DNA of 64,000 nt from Ligustrum vulgare (Eukaryota > Streptophyta > Magnoliopsida > Lamiales > Oleaceae). Numbering within the stretch: position 1 is the first letter of the stretch; every line of letters starts with the position of its first letter. Below are positions 53,046-63,660 of this stretch, piece after piece. Below the pieces are notes generated by a model, which searched no databases, was not told the origin of the DNA, and saw only the letters and a list, made by a program, of their open reading frames with translations. The stretch covers positions 61,154,234-61,218,233 of the forward strand of contig OY743174.1 in assembly GCA_963555705.1 (NCBI GenBank), written 5' to 3'. Position numbers and translations under genes: made by a program.

Positions 53046-53988
53046 TGAGATTCCAGTCGGGGAATCTCGTCGAAAACGCGGAATAACGAAATTTAAAATC
53101 TAGGAAAGATCTAGATCAGATTTAAACACGAAATTAAACAAAAATTAAACTACTGGAAAGATAAAATTGACGATAGGACCTTGACCCAAGATTCACGACG
53201 CAAGAAATTGACGATGCGGAATCGAGATCCAAGGTTTTCGTAACACCACAAGGACTTGTCAATTTCCTTGATAAGATTCTAATTGGAAACGCCACAAATA
53301 TTCTCGCAAATATTTGATAAGTTCAACGCCACAAATATTTTACAATATTTGATAAGTTGGATTTGTCCTCGAAGAACACCAAAGGGACTCCTCAACCTTT
53401 CAATTGGAGAAAACTCTCTCAACTATATTAATCTCAATACTCAAACTAAACTAAATTGTTTTTTACAATGAATGGAAAAATATATATATATTTATAAGCA
53501 AAATAACCTAGTTGCTAATTTACTCAAAATAGAATTCTAATTATACTAAAATTCTAAAATAGGAAAATAACCTAAAAACCAAAAAGGAATTAAAATAATT
53601 ATGAAATCCCGCAAAATCTGGTCCGCTCCTCATTTACGGTCGTGAAGAATAACGTTACGGCCGTAAAGGCCTCTCGGGTCCAAAACTGCTTCAATAGTTA
53701 CGGTCGTAACTTTCAGACTTACGGCCGTAAGCCTGGTTCTGCTGAAATTCTGCATTTTCCCTCGATAGTTGATTACGGCCGTGATTAAATGAGTTACGGT
53801 CGTGAAGGATTTCAATTACGGCCGTAATGCCTTTTCTGTACCAATTACTTCGATAACTTGGCTCGGCTTGATCTGTCCCTCTTCTCGGCTCGACCCCAAC
53901 ATAGAACTTGCTCCGTTTTGCACGTAGATCATTGTCATATTGCCGATGGCTCGACTTCGCCCTCCGATGCCTGGTCCGGATCATATCA
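53046..53988 (-). repeat. 3' LTR (minus) of the chromovirus-like element
   Basis: 943 bp; plus strand TGAGATTCC...CATATCA, minus strand starting TGATATGATCCGG. A long TATATA stretch near 53480-53505 (minus TATA box) follows the array on the minus strand. Very close to 55794-56751. Confidence 0.88.
53634..53827 (-). promoter_or_regulatory. TTACGGCCGTAA array in the chromovirus-like 3' LTR
   Basis: Seven copies, some TTACGGTCGTGA-like, start at 53634, 53655, 53698, 53719, 53773, 53794 and 53816: steps of 21, 43, 21, 54, 21, 22. The first pair-to-pair step is 64. The spacer 'gctgaaattctgca' is the complement of the 'tgcag...cagc' spacers in family A/B. On the minus strand it lies upstream of the TATA stretch. 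Confidence 0.78.
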
Positions 53989-54002
53989 TACTCCCTCCCT
54001 TG
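53989..54002 (-). other. Polypurine tract (minus) of the chromovirus-like element
   Basis: Minus strand CAAGGGAGGGAGTA directly before the LTR start TGATATG. Confidence 0.8.
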
Positions 54003-54375
54003 AAAAGGATTCGACCTCGAATCCAACTTTGGTCGGCTTTTCAAACTCGTTCTGCTTTTTTGGGCTCGATGATCATGTTTATGCCTCGTGCTTGTTTTCA
54101 ACATTTTGGACTGCCCCATTTTTCTCCTTCAACTTTCTCGGCCTTTTGGGCTGCTCATTTGTGCCAACAAGTTTTTTTCCTGTTTTAAGCTCATGGTTTG
54201 ACTTCGGTACCTGTAAAACAGATTTTAAAGAACTGAGGAGTGGTGTGTTAGCGTGAGTAAGTGCAAATAGACTCATTTTTGTGGTAGACTCTCTTTTCTT
54301 TTGATTTTTGCACTCAGTCTCTCATTTTTCTGAAGTTTGAACTTCAACCATCTTTTTTTTATTTCTCACTCTCTC
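54003..54375 (-). other. 3' untranslated part of the chromovirus-like element
   Basis: Between the gag-protease stop and the polypurine tract. The upstream end still shows decayed repeats of the GAAGTTCAAACTTCAGAAAA / GAGGTCGTGGCCTCA type that continue the C-terminal repeat of the ORF. No RT or integrase fragment. Confidence 0.5.
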
Positions 54376-55410
54376 TCATTTTTCTGAGGTCGTGGCCTCA
54401 ACTCTCTTTTCTTTAATTTCCACACCCTCTCCTTTTTCTGAGGTCATGGCCTCAACTCTCTTATTTTTCCCCTCAAACTCACTTTTCACTTTCAATTGAT
54501 CTTTTAGGGCTTCAGTTGGAGATAGTGGCATTAGAGTAAACTTTTTTCCCCCTTTTACCAGGCTGTATCTATTCGTATACTCATCATGTAGCACAGCCTT
54601 TTCATGCTGCCAAGGTCTCCCCAACAGTATGTGACTAATTTGCATTGGTACCACGTCACAAATTACCTCATCCGAATACCCACCAAAAGAAAATGCCACT
54701 AAAGTCTGTCTCTTCACCTTAACTTCCCCTGACTCAGTCAACCATTGTAATTTATAAGGCGTTGGATGTTTCGTTAAAGGTATGCCTAATTTTTCCACCA
54801 ACATTGTACTAACTACATTAGTACAACTTCCCCCGTCAATCACCAAGCTACAAACTTTTTCATCCACTAAGCATCTAGTGCGAAAAATATTATCCTTCTG
54901 TTCATCCACGTTACCCACAACATCCACCTTACGTCTAATGCTAAGAGCATGCTTATCAATAATTGACTCATCCACCACAACACTTTTCGCCCCTTCACTA
55001 TCACCCCTAACCTTTTTACGTGGACAATCAAGTGCAATGTGACCCCGTTCCAAACATTTAAAGCATTTAACATTTTTATCCTTAAGATGCTTGGAATCAG
55101 AATTATTTTTACCTTTGGTTGTCGATTCCTCTCTCCTTTTGTGAACATGATCACCACTCTCCCGTTTTGATGTCTCTTTTCGCTTCAATGTCCTTTCATC
55201 ACCCCCATCTCCACCTCTAGAATTGGCTTCACGCCCCTTATGCCTCCTAGCCCTAGAATCCGCTTGATGTTGCTCCTTTTCCCATTGAGCAAGTTCTGCT
55301 TCCCTTCTATCCATCCTAGCCATCAATCTCTCAAGTTTTACCTTCATGGCCTCCATCTGTTTAAAATTCTTGTGGTCACCTGTTGATAGAGATTTTTCCC
55401 TACGAGACAT
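54376..55410 (-). CDS. Zinc knuckle-protease polyprotein lacking the capsid domain
   Basis: 344 codons, intact, start MSRREKSLST. Residues 15-50 are a predicted coiled coil typical of the very N-terminus of chromovirus polyproteins; then a basic, charged linker, zinc knuckle CFKCLERGHIALDC (116-129), and a retropepsin-like domain with the common plant variant IDGGSCTNV (191-199) and ILLGRPW further on. The normal capsid-coding stretch between the coiled coil and the knuckle is missing without breaking the frame, and coding stops after protease in an imperfect repeat (KRVEAMTSEK / KRVEATTSEK). It is open despite having no pol, so it may still be made. Confidence 0.85.
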   Translation of the reverse strand: MSRREKSLSTGDHKNFKQMEAMKVKLERLMARMDRREAELAQWEKEQHQADSRARRHKGREANSRGGDGGDERTLKRKETSKRESGDHVHKRREESTTKGKNNSDSKHLKDKNVKCFKCLERGHIALDCPRKKVRGDSEGAKSVVVDESIIDKHALSIRRKVDVVGNVDEQKDNIFRTRCLVDEKVCSLVIDGGSCTNVVSTMLVEKLGIPLTKHPTPYKLQWLTESGEVKVKRQTLVAFSFGGYSDEVICDVVPMQISHILLGRPWQHEKAVLHDEYTNRYSLVKGGKKFTLMPLSPTEALKDQLKVKSEFEGKNKRVEAMTSEKGEGVEIKEKRVEATTSEK

Positions 55411-55776
55411 GGTTAGTTTTCAAAGACAAACAAAAATTCCTCACGTGTTTATTTTCACTCGTGTATCACACTCAATCCCTTCAAATTTCACCCAAAAACA
55501 AACCAAGGATCAACAATCAAGGAATTTATGGAAGATACGAAAAGTAAAAAATTAAGAAATTCTCGGAATATTCGATTTTTTTTTAATCTGCCAGAAAATT
55601 TGACTACGAGTATGGCAGAAAAAAAAACGAAATTGGATTTGGACGAGAAACGAACAAGAAAAACACTTTTGAATTTTTGGGACTGACTCTTATGGATCAA
55701 ACTGAAAAAAAAAATTTATGACTGACACGAAGAACAAGAAAATATCAAGAATACCAAGAACTGAATCTAGATCCAA

Positions 55777-55788
55777 GCTCTGATACCA
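55777..55788 (-). other. Primer-binding site, initiator tRNA-Met type (minus)
   Basis: Minus strand TGGTATCAGAGC, five bases after the 5' LTR end (TCTCA at 55798-55794). Confidence 0.88.
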
Positions 55789-55793
55789 GATAA

Positions 55794-56751
55794 TGAGATC
55801 CCAGTCGGGGAATCTCGTCGAAAACGCGGAATAACGAAATTTAAAACCTAGGAAAGATCTAGATCAGATTTAAACACGAAATTAAACAAGAATTAAACTA
55901 CTGAAAAGATAAAATTGACGATAGAACCTTGACCCAAGATTCACAACGCAAGAAATTGACGATGCGGAATCGAGATCCAAGGTTTTCGAAACACCACAAG
56001 GACTTGTCAATTTCCTTGATAAGATTCTAATTGGAAACGCCACAAATATTCTCGCAAATATTTGATAAGTTCAATGCCACAAATATTTTCACAATATTTG
56101 ATAAGTTGGATTTGTTCTCGAAGAACTAAAAGGGACTACTCAACCTTTCAATTGGAGAAAACTCTCTCAACTATATTAATCTCAATACTCAAACTAAACT
56201 AAACTATTTTTTACAATGAATGGAAAAGAATATATATAAGCAAAATAACCTAGTTGCTAATTTACTCAAAATAGAATTCTAATTATACTAAAATTCTAAA
56301 ATAGGAAAATAACCTAAAAACCAAAAAGGAAATAAAATAATTATAAAATTCCGCAAAATCTGGCCCGCTCCTCATTTACGGCCGTGAAGAATAACGTTAC
56401 GGCCGTAAAGGCCTCTCGGGTCCAAAACTGCTTCAATAGTTACGGCCGCAACTTTCAGACTTACGGCCGTAAGCCTGGTTCTGCTGAGAATCTGCCTTTT
56501 CCCTCGATAGTTGATTACGGCCGTGATAATAGCTTTTACGGTCGTGATTAAATGAGTTACGGCCGTGAAGGATTTCAATTACGGTCGTAATGCCTTTTCT
56601 GCACCAATTACTTCGATAACTTGGCTCGGCTTGATCTGTCCCTCTTCTCGGCTCGACCCCAACATAGAACTTGCTCCGTTTTGCAAGTAGATCATTGTCA
56701 TATTGTCGATGACTCGACTTCGCCCTCCGATGCCTGGTCCGGATCATATCA
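55794..56751 (-). repeat. 5' LTR (minus) of the chromovirus-like element
   Basis: 958 bp, partner of 53046-53988 with few differences. Its palindrome array (about 56376-56590) has eight copies, one more than the partner, gained or lost as a single unit of about 21 bp (TTTTACGGTCGTGAT near 56535). Confidence 0.88.
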
Positions 56752-57047
56752 GAATCCGGCGTTGGTGTGTGTGATTATCCTTGGTACTTGTTTCCTTGAT
56801 TTTCTTCTTCGCTTCTTTTTCCTTTCGGTGTGCCTTCTCGCTCAAGAATAGAGATTTTTTTGGCTTCTAGCGGTGGTCCTCTATTGACATCATCCCTTCT
56901 TTTCTGGTGGAGAATGTGATTTCTCTGGTTCCTATTCCTCTGGTCCCCCTCTTGGCATCCTTTTCGTTGGTGGTGCTTTCTTGCAGTAGAAGTAAGTTTC
57001 ATTATTGTGTCGCTTGACTCAGTAGGGTTTCTTGCTAGGTTCTCTGC

Positions 57048-57613
57048 ATGGAAGTTCCATATATTTCGAAGTTATACGAGGAGATGCGGTTATCTGATAG
57101 AGAGGGTCCTGCCCATCTTATCTTGCAGAATTCACTAGAGGATGGGCTCGAACACATAGATCACTGCCTATTTGGAAAAGTACTATGCACAGGTGAGGGG
57201 TTCATTGGAGTTTTACGTATCATATGGCAGACGGAGCACCCATTCAGATCCGTAATGTTCCAATTGTCTTGGAAACAGATTCTTGTGTGCAACAGTGGGG
57301 AAGCAAATTTTGGAAGGTGGAGGCGGTTGAACTTGATGGTCAATGTGTCCGGTTGAGGGTATGTATCGATATCTCCAAGCCTTTATTGCGGTCTATTCGT
57401 CTACTTGTTGGTGATGTTCAAACTGAAATTGCACTTTTGATTCAATATGAGAGGCTGCCAGATTTTTGTTACTTGTGTGGACTTTTGGATCATAAGGAGG
57501 GGGAGTGCAGTGATGGTGATGGCGGGGGGAAGCAAACGGAGGGTAGAAAACCTAATGGGGATTGGTTGTGCGCCCCTACCCTATTGGAAGTCCTCTTCTG
57601 TTCGCTCAGGTAG
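57048..57613 (+). pseudogene. LINE ORF1 (DUF4283/zinc-knuckle type), frameshifted
   Basis: Two overlapping frames share the protein. The first (57048-57356) has the LFGKVLCTG stretch typical of the plant LINE ORF1 N-terminal domain. The second (57224-57613) has NVPIVLETDSCVQQWGS-type text and the knuckle CYLCGLLDHKEGEC (57467-57508, CX2CX4HX4C). ORF1 proteins bind the LINE RNA. A frameshift near 57340 and premature stops break it; the region 57614-58132 holds its decayed C-terminal part. Confidence 0.72.
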
Positions 57614-58132
57614 TAGCACAGGGAGAAAGGCACAAGCTGATATTTGCATGGAGAATAAGGCAGGGGTAGTAAAGTGGTAGTATGCGAAGCATCCCTCGAT
57701 TCGCATGTGTCTGGTTCAGCCAAGGAGGGTGAAAGAATAACTATGAATAAGCAGGCGATTGGAGGGCATAGCGGGAGAGATGATGCTAGGGAGAATGAAA
57801 GGCCTAGTTGGAGAGGAGCTTCCGGCTAGGCATGAAAGTGTAAAGAGTAAGGGACATGTTTCTCAGGTTGCTACAAAGCTTGCTTCTTAGAAACGGAGAG
57901 CTCGTGAGGCAAAGGTGATTGGGGCTTTAGCTATTGATCGGGGTGAGTTGGGACAAGGTGTTATGGATCTTGAGGAGGATTCGGCTAAGCACAAAAAACG
58001 TATGGAGCCTCTTGAGAAGTTCGATGGGTGTGATGCAAAGCGAATAAAAATGGGAGTTGATGCTCTAAGGAATGCAGTCTTTGATGATGATACTTCAACG
58101 GTAAACTCAACTCAGCGAGGCCGTCGAACTCA

Positions 58133-58850
58133 ATGAGTTGCCTCAGTTGGAACGTACAGGGAGCGGGGAACCCTAGTATGATCCGCACAGTTTGGCGCTT
58201 AATCCGAACCTATTCCCCAAATCGAGTTTTCTTGTCCGAGACTAGATTGGCTGGAGATAGGGTAGGAAACTTTAAGTTTAAGGTTGGTATAGATCACGAT
58301 TTGGTGGTGGATAGTAGGGGGCGTAGTGGAGGGCTTATGTTATTATGGAATGATGGCTGGGATATCACATAATTCGAAGTTTCTCAATTGGGCACATTGA
58401 TGCAAGTGTTAAGCAGTCAAATGGTGTTTCTTGGAGATTCACAGGATTCTACGGTCATCCAAGGCCTGATCAACGAAATAGCTCTTGGGAACTACTTCGA
58501 AGGCTAAAGGGGACTGGTCCAGAAAACTGGGCGTGTGGGACGGGGGGATTTTAATGAAATTTTGAGCCAAGAGGAGAAGAAAGGAGGTCCGATCAGGGGC
58601 ATGCGGCTATCACAGGGTTCAGAGGGGCACTTCAGAATTGTGGATTGAACGAGATTACTTATGTTGGACCCCCTTTCATATGGAATAACAACAGAGCTGG
58701 CGTACACAATATTCAGGAACAACTTGATTGCTTTATCTGCAACTTGGAATGGCAGTCTTTTTTCCATTAGCTAAGGTGGGACACCTGGATCTTTTTTGTT
58801 TAGATCATCGCCGTATTCTCCTCATCACTCATGGTTCTTGCGCTGACAGA
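58133..58850 (+). pseudogene. LINE ORF2 endonuclease domain (APE type)
   Basis: Starts MSCLSWNVQGAGNP, with FLSETRL and GRSGGLMLLWND, classic motifs of the LINE apurinic endonuclease. After the stop at 58370 the domain continues in other frames (SWRFTGFYGHP, a FNEIL block near 58552, WNGSLF near 58750). It would nick the target DNA to prime reverse transcription. It is broken by at least three frameshifts. Confidence 0.8.
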
Positions 58851-60750
58851 TAAATGACAGGAGAAGATGACCTTTTCGCTTTAAACCTTTTTGGATGAAG
58901 GAATCTGGTTATGATGAGGTGGTCTGACAGTGTTGGGAGGAGGACCATATTAGTAATACCGGGGATTCTTCTTTGAGGTGCTTTCAATCCCTTTTGGGTG
59001 TATGTAGTCAGGGTTTGCAGTCATGGCATCAGAGTAAGTTTGGCAGTTGGAAACGAAAACTCAGAACACTCAGAAGACAACTTAGTGAACTTTATGATTA
59101 TCCAGAAAGTAGGGACCGTATGGAGGAGATCAAAGACTTGAGGGAGAGGTCATTTTGCTCTCGTACAGAGAGGAGATATATTGGAAACAAAGAGCCCGAG
59201 CGGACTGGTTAAAGGAAGGGGATAGAAACATTAAGTACTTTCACTTAAAAGCTACAAGCAGAAGGCCGAAGAACCTCATTGAAAGACTTCAGAATGCAGA
59301 TGGAAATTGGGTCTCAGGTCAGGGAACAATCACAGCAGTTGTGGAGGAATATTTTCACTCTCTGTTTACAAGTTCGAAGCCGACTCAAGAAATGTTGGAT
59401 GCAGGAGTTAGAGGGGTAGAGCGGGCTCTTTCAACTGTGGATATGGGATTTCTTGACAGACCATTTGATGCTTATGAGGTTCAAGCAGCTCTCAAAATGA
59501 TGGGGCCACTTAAAGCACCAGGACCTGATGGATTTCATGCAACTTTCTACCGGTGACATTGGGAACTCATGCATGATTTCATTACCCAGGTATGTTTGGA
59601 TGTATTGAATGAAGGGAAACCTCTCGATTCTTTGAATGATACTAACATTGTGTTGATCCCTAAAAAGAGAACACCAAAGTCGATAAGGGACTTCCGACCG
59701 ATCAGCTTATGTAATGTCATTTATAAGCTTATCTCCAAAACAATAGCTAATCATGTTCTTCCAAGCTTAATTTCGGAAAACCAGAGTGTTTTTGTGCCAG
59801 GCCGTCTGATAACTTACAATGCAACTGTGGGGTTTGAATGCATCCACTCAATGAACTTGAAAACGAAGGGGAGAAAGGGTTATCTGGCACTCAAACTTGA
59901 TATGAGCAAAGCTTATAACAGAGTGGAATGGGAGTTTATTCTCGCAGTGATGGAAAAAATGGGGTTCTCAAATAAGTGGTAGAATTTAATCATGAATTGC
60001 ATGAGCTCGGTGAGATTTAGTTTTCTTATTAATGGATGTGTCCGAGGACGGGTGGTGCCTTCCAGGGGACTTCGACAGGGATGTCCGCTATCTCCCTATC
60101 TATTTTTGCTTTGGGAAGAAGCTCTCTCTGGCTTGTTGATGCTTGGTGAACGGGAGAGTAATTTGGAAGGTTTTCAATGTGCAAGGGGTGTCCTAAGAAT
60201 TAATCACTTATTCTTTGCAAATGACTCTATTACCTTTCTCCGATCCCATGTTGCAGATTTCCATTCACTATTACAAATTTTGGATTGCTATGAACAAGCC
60301 TCTGATCAGCAGATTAATTTTGAAAAGACTTCTACTTTCTTTAGCCCAAACGTATCCCCCTCACTTCAGAGTGAGCTTAAAGATCTTTTAGGCGTGAATT
60401 TGATTGGCCTTCAGGGAAACTACTTGGGGATTCCAACGACAGTTGGGAGAAATAAGAGATAGTCTTTCTCTTCAGTTAAGGAAAAGATCTGGAAGCGGGT
60501 GAAGGGATGGAAATCTGGCCTATTTTCAGCAGAAGGGCGAGAGGTGCTGGCTAAGTCAGTTCTACAGGAAATTCCCACTTATATCATGAGCATTTTCGAA
60601 CTTCCAAGTTCTCTTTATCATGATATCCATGCTATGATCCGTGATTTTTGGCGGAGTGGTTGGAGCTCTGGAAAGAAGATTCCTTGGATTAGATGGTCCA
60701 AACTATGCGAACATAAAGTGAAAGGGGGGACTTGGCTTTCGAGATCTTGA
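58851..60750 (+). pseudogene. LINE ORF2 reverse transcriptase domain
   Basis: Blocks in order: WLKEGDRNIKYFHLKA (about 59205), LKAPGPDGFHATFYR (ending 59553), IVLIPKK and [15 protein letters not shown] (about 59700-59740), [30 protein letters not shown] (about 60067-60108), and the catalytic box. That box reads FAND (60214-60225) where active enzymes have [FY]ADD, so one metal-binding Asp is lost. Stops at 59554, 59980 and 60460 separate the pieces. Confidence 0.85.
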
Positions 60751-61530
60751 AAAGAGGATTGAGATGGAGAGTGGGTGATGGCAAGCATGTCAGAATTTTT
60801 TGGGATCCTTGGTTGCCTCGATCAGAAACTTTTTTGCCTTATACTCCACAATCAGATAGGCTTTCTCATGTGGCAGATTTAAGATTGGCCTCAAGTGACT
60901 GGAACTTAGAGCTCATTCTTTCCATTTTTTGGCGGATTGATGTAGATCTTATCACTTCCTTGCCCATTGGTTCTTGTAATCAACAGAACAAAATTATTTG
61001 GCATTATGAATCAAACGGGAAGTACTCTGTAAAAAGTGGATACAGGGTGGGGGTTGGTGGTCATCGAGAAATGGTAGAGAAGTCGGGGGGAGACAGGTGG
61101 TGGAAGTTATTATGGCACTTTCTGACTCCTCCAAAGGTAAGGGTGTTTATTTGGCGACTATTCTTGGACTCACTTCCCATTGGACAGAATTTGGTTAGGA
61201 GATGCATTCTATCTGAAGGGCAGTCTCGCTGCCGAGCGTGAGGGGTGGTGAACGGGGTGCATGTCATTTTCCTTTGCCCTTTTGCTCGTCAAGTTTGGAA
61301 GGCTATTGGTATGTGGACGGAGTTGAAAGAACTGGCAGGTCCGGTAACATTAAATTGCTACTACGTGAGTTGGCACAGCGGAAGTCCCCTGATAAATTGG
61401 GATGGCTATGTGGGGTTATGTGGATTATTTGGGGTGAACGGAACCGTGTTATTCATGGGAGCAAGAGGAGAACAATAGAGGTGCAGGTGGAGGTAGTGCA
61501 AGGACAATATGATTGGGGTTAGAATTGTAG
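60751..61530 (+). pseudogene. LINE ORF2 linker and zf-RVT-like domain
   Basis: 60732-61241 encodes RVGDGKHVRIFWDPWL, a GKYSVKSGYR block, then LWHFLTPPKVRVFIWRL and LPIGQNLVRR, the zinc-binding RT-associated region common in plant LINEs. The usual CxxC..H..H part is frame-broken around 61240-61290. Confidence 0.75.
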
Positions 61531-61540
61531 TGCAGGTGGG

Positions 61541-61876
61541 ATGGCCTCTCCCGGTAGCACTCTTGTAGCCCGTTGGGTATTGCCTCCATCCGGATGGATT
61601 AAAATTAATATTGATGCAGCTTTTAATATGGGGACGTCCACCTTCTATGTTGGCGCGGTCCTTATGGACGAATTTGGTGTGGTGATGGGGGCTCAAGTCA
61701 AACAGTGTATAGGTGGTCTTTCGGTGGAGGCGGCCGAAGCCTGTGCAATAAAGGAAGGCATACTCTTTGCGCAGAAATTTGGTTACTTGCAGTGCCTTGT
61801 AGAGACAGATTCCAGTCAAGTTGTACAAGCGCTCAAGAATGATCTTTCATGTCATCTCAATGCTGAAACTTTGTAA
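61541..61876 (+). pseudogene. LINE RNase H domain
   Basis: 111 codons with WIKINIDAAF (first catalytic Asp), VEAAEACAIKEG (Glu position) and LVETDSSQVV (third acidic residue), the plant RNase H-like (RVT_3) pattern at the end of LINE ORF2. The following 61821-62018 frame (SNKVVHALA) carries the decayed C-terminal part with a frameshift between. Confidence 0.8.
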
Positions 61877-62040
61877 TTACTCATGTTCTTTCGTTCCTAG
61901 GAGTAGTAATAAGGTAGTCCACGCTCTAGCAGTTTATGGTGCAAATCGGTCTAGTTCCTTTTTTTGGTCTGATTGTATTCCACGTTTTTTATCTGCCCTT
62001 GTTAGAGTAGATAATTAGTAATCTATTGATAGTTTGATTT

Positions 62041-63361
62041 CAATATATATATATATACACACAAACCACATTATTTTAAAATAATGGGCCTCATATTAAC
62101 AATAATTAATTCATAAAATAATATATATGATATCTAATTCAAAAAACATGATTTATAATATTAAAGATAAAAAACGATAATAATTAAAACATAATTTTAA
62201 TACTGATAGTTATACATATGATTTATAATATTAAGAACAATAAATAAAATATCTAATTAAATTATAATTTTAATATTGATTGAATTCATTTAATATTATC
62301 ATCAATACAATGTCTTTTGCCATATGTACACATTGTCCCATTTAATGTAATTATTACAATTTATAAAAAAATACAATTTCTCAAATCACTTTTTAACCAT
62401 ATACATTTTTCTCTTCCCTTTTCAATTTTCATTAAAAAAATCAATCACAATAATAATATATATGATTTGTAATTCAGAAAATATGATTTGTAATACAAAT
62501 GATGATAATAATGAAAACATAATTTTAGTACTGATATCTACACATATAATTCATAATGTTAAGAATAATAAATAAATAAATAAAATATCTAATTAAATCA
62601 TAATTTTAATACTAATAGCTACACATATACGCATAATTTTGAACTAAATTTATGTTATTTAACGCAATCATTACAAATCATAAAAATAATTTAGCCTCTT
62701 TTCGACCAGTGGTTTTTTCAGCTTTTTAATAATGATTCAAAATTATAATTTACACAATTTTTTAAACCACCTTTTAATAATTCACATTTTTTTCTATCCA
62801 GTTTTTAATCACATATCTTATCTTATTTAAAAAAATCAAAAAAGTCAAATAAACTCAAATCAATATAACCGTTTGACAACTCCATTTTTTTTGTCAATGA
62901 TTATAATTTATAATTTATCGCAAATTTTCAAACTATTTTTTAACTACATATAATTTATCTCTCTAATTTTAAATCACAAATCGTAAATTGAACAGTAACA
63001 TTGCGGTTCTTTAAAAAGCACAATTTGAAATTTTGAAAAATAAAACAAAAGTGGGACCCACTACAATTCAAAAATTATGCCGCTTAGTACTTTGTCAACG
63101 TAGATAGTTTTTTTTATTTTTATTTATATGGGTCACTGGGTCTTGACTTGATTGACAAAGAATGATGTGTGTGTGTGTTATTTCAATTTCGTAGGCCAAT
63201 AGGCGCTAGCTTCATTCTTGTTCTTGGCTTTTAAAAAATGCTCTTTTTTTTTTTTTTTAACCCTTGGGTGGGAGTTTTGGCGGAAACTTGGGCGGGAAAA
63301 ACCATTGTAGCTAAGCTCCTTTAATATATGAATAAGATAAGATAAGATAAGATAGGTTTTG
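62041..63361. other. AT-rich intergenic DNA, diverged tandem repeat and microsatellite
   Basis: A unit of about 300 bp occurs twice in altered form (around 62135-62300 and 62460-62640; shared text AAAACATAATTTTAATACTG and AAATATCTAATTAAAT), and part of it also at 52236-52325. (GATAA)n is at about 63333-63355, and a T16 run near 63245. TTGGGTGGGAGTTTTGGCGG near 63265 looks like a transposon terminus but has no partner. No gene. Confidence 0.45.
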
Positions 63362-63660
63362 GGAGGAAAACGAAGATGCTCAGATGATTGCAAGAGTCTC
63401 AAACACGTCTTTATCCAACCAAAATATCGAGGGATGGTTCCATCATGGAGTAGGTAAGTTTAGAAGTTCAAATAATTTCTTAGTTTCTCTTCATTTTTCT
63501 TAACTCGAACCCTTTCTAAAAGGTTGCAAGTAGAAACTATACTCTCATTATTCTCTTTGTCATGATACGTGCAGGACTTTGAGGATCCGAAATGCATCAT
63601 AGGCATGTATCCCACCTATTTGGCCTATTCCCAGTGCACTCAATTACTCTTGAGACTGCT
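63362..63660 (+). pseudogene. GH95 alpha-L-fucosidase fragment (two exons)
   Basis: The first exon piece reads ENEDAQM, then in a shifted frame RLYPTKISRDGSIME followed by TAG where the family has Trp, and a GT splice site. After an intron (about 63454-63573) the second piece reads DFEDP and, shifted by a small deletion, MHHRHVSHLFGLFPVHSITLE. This is the conserved catalytic-region text of plant GH95 alpha-fucosidases (cell-wall xyloglucan trimming). Three lesions make it a pseudogene. It starts and ends abruptly. Confidence 0.8.

Larger units (their letters stand above)
53046..56751 (-). mobile_element. Non-autonomous Ty3/gypsy (chromovirus-like) element, zinc knuckle-protease only
   Basis: 3706 bp on the minus strand: 5' LTR 56751-55794, initiator-Met PBS, one ORF (55410-54376), polypurine tract, 3' LTR 53988-53046. 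A candidate target duplication (A)GAAT overlaps the termini (53042-53046 and 56751-56755). It has no capsid, RT or integrase. It lies in the 5' region of the LINE. Its LTRs carry the same TTACGGCCGTAA arrays as the Athila-like families. Confidence 0.85.
52975..62040 (+). mobile_element. L1-type LINE, degenerate, interrupted by an LTR element
   Basis: The left piece (52975-53045) reads GGCCCTTTTGGGTTATTCC onward and continues at 56752 after the 53046-56751 insertion. Then follow an ORF1 with zinc knuckle, APE-type endonuclease, reverse transcriptase, zf-RVT-like region and an RNase H domain, all in plus orientation but with many stops and frameshifts. The 3' end is put near 62040, before TA repeats; no poly-A tail or target duplication could be confirmed. 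The left limit is approximate. Confidence 0.8.
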
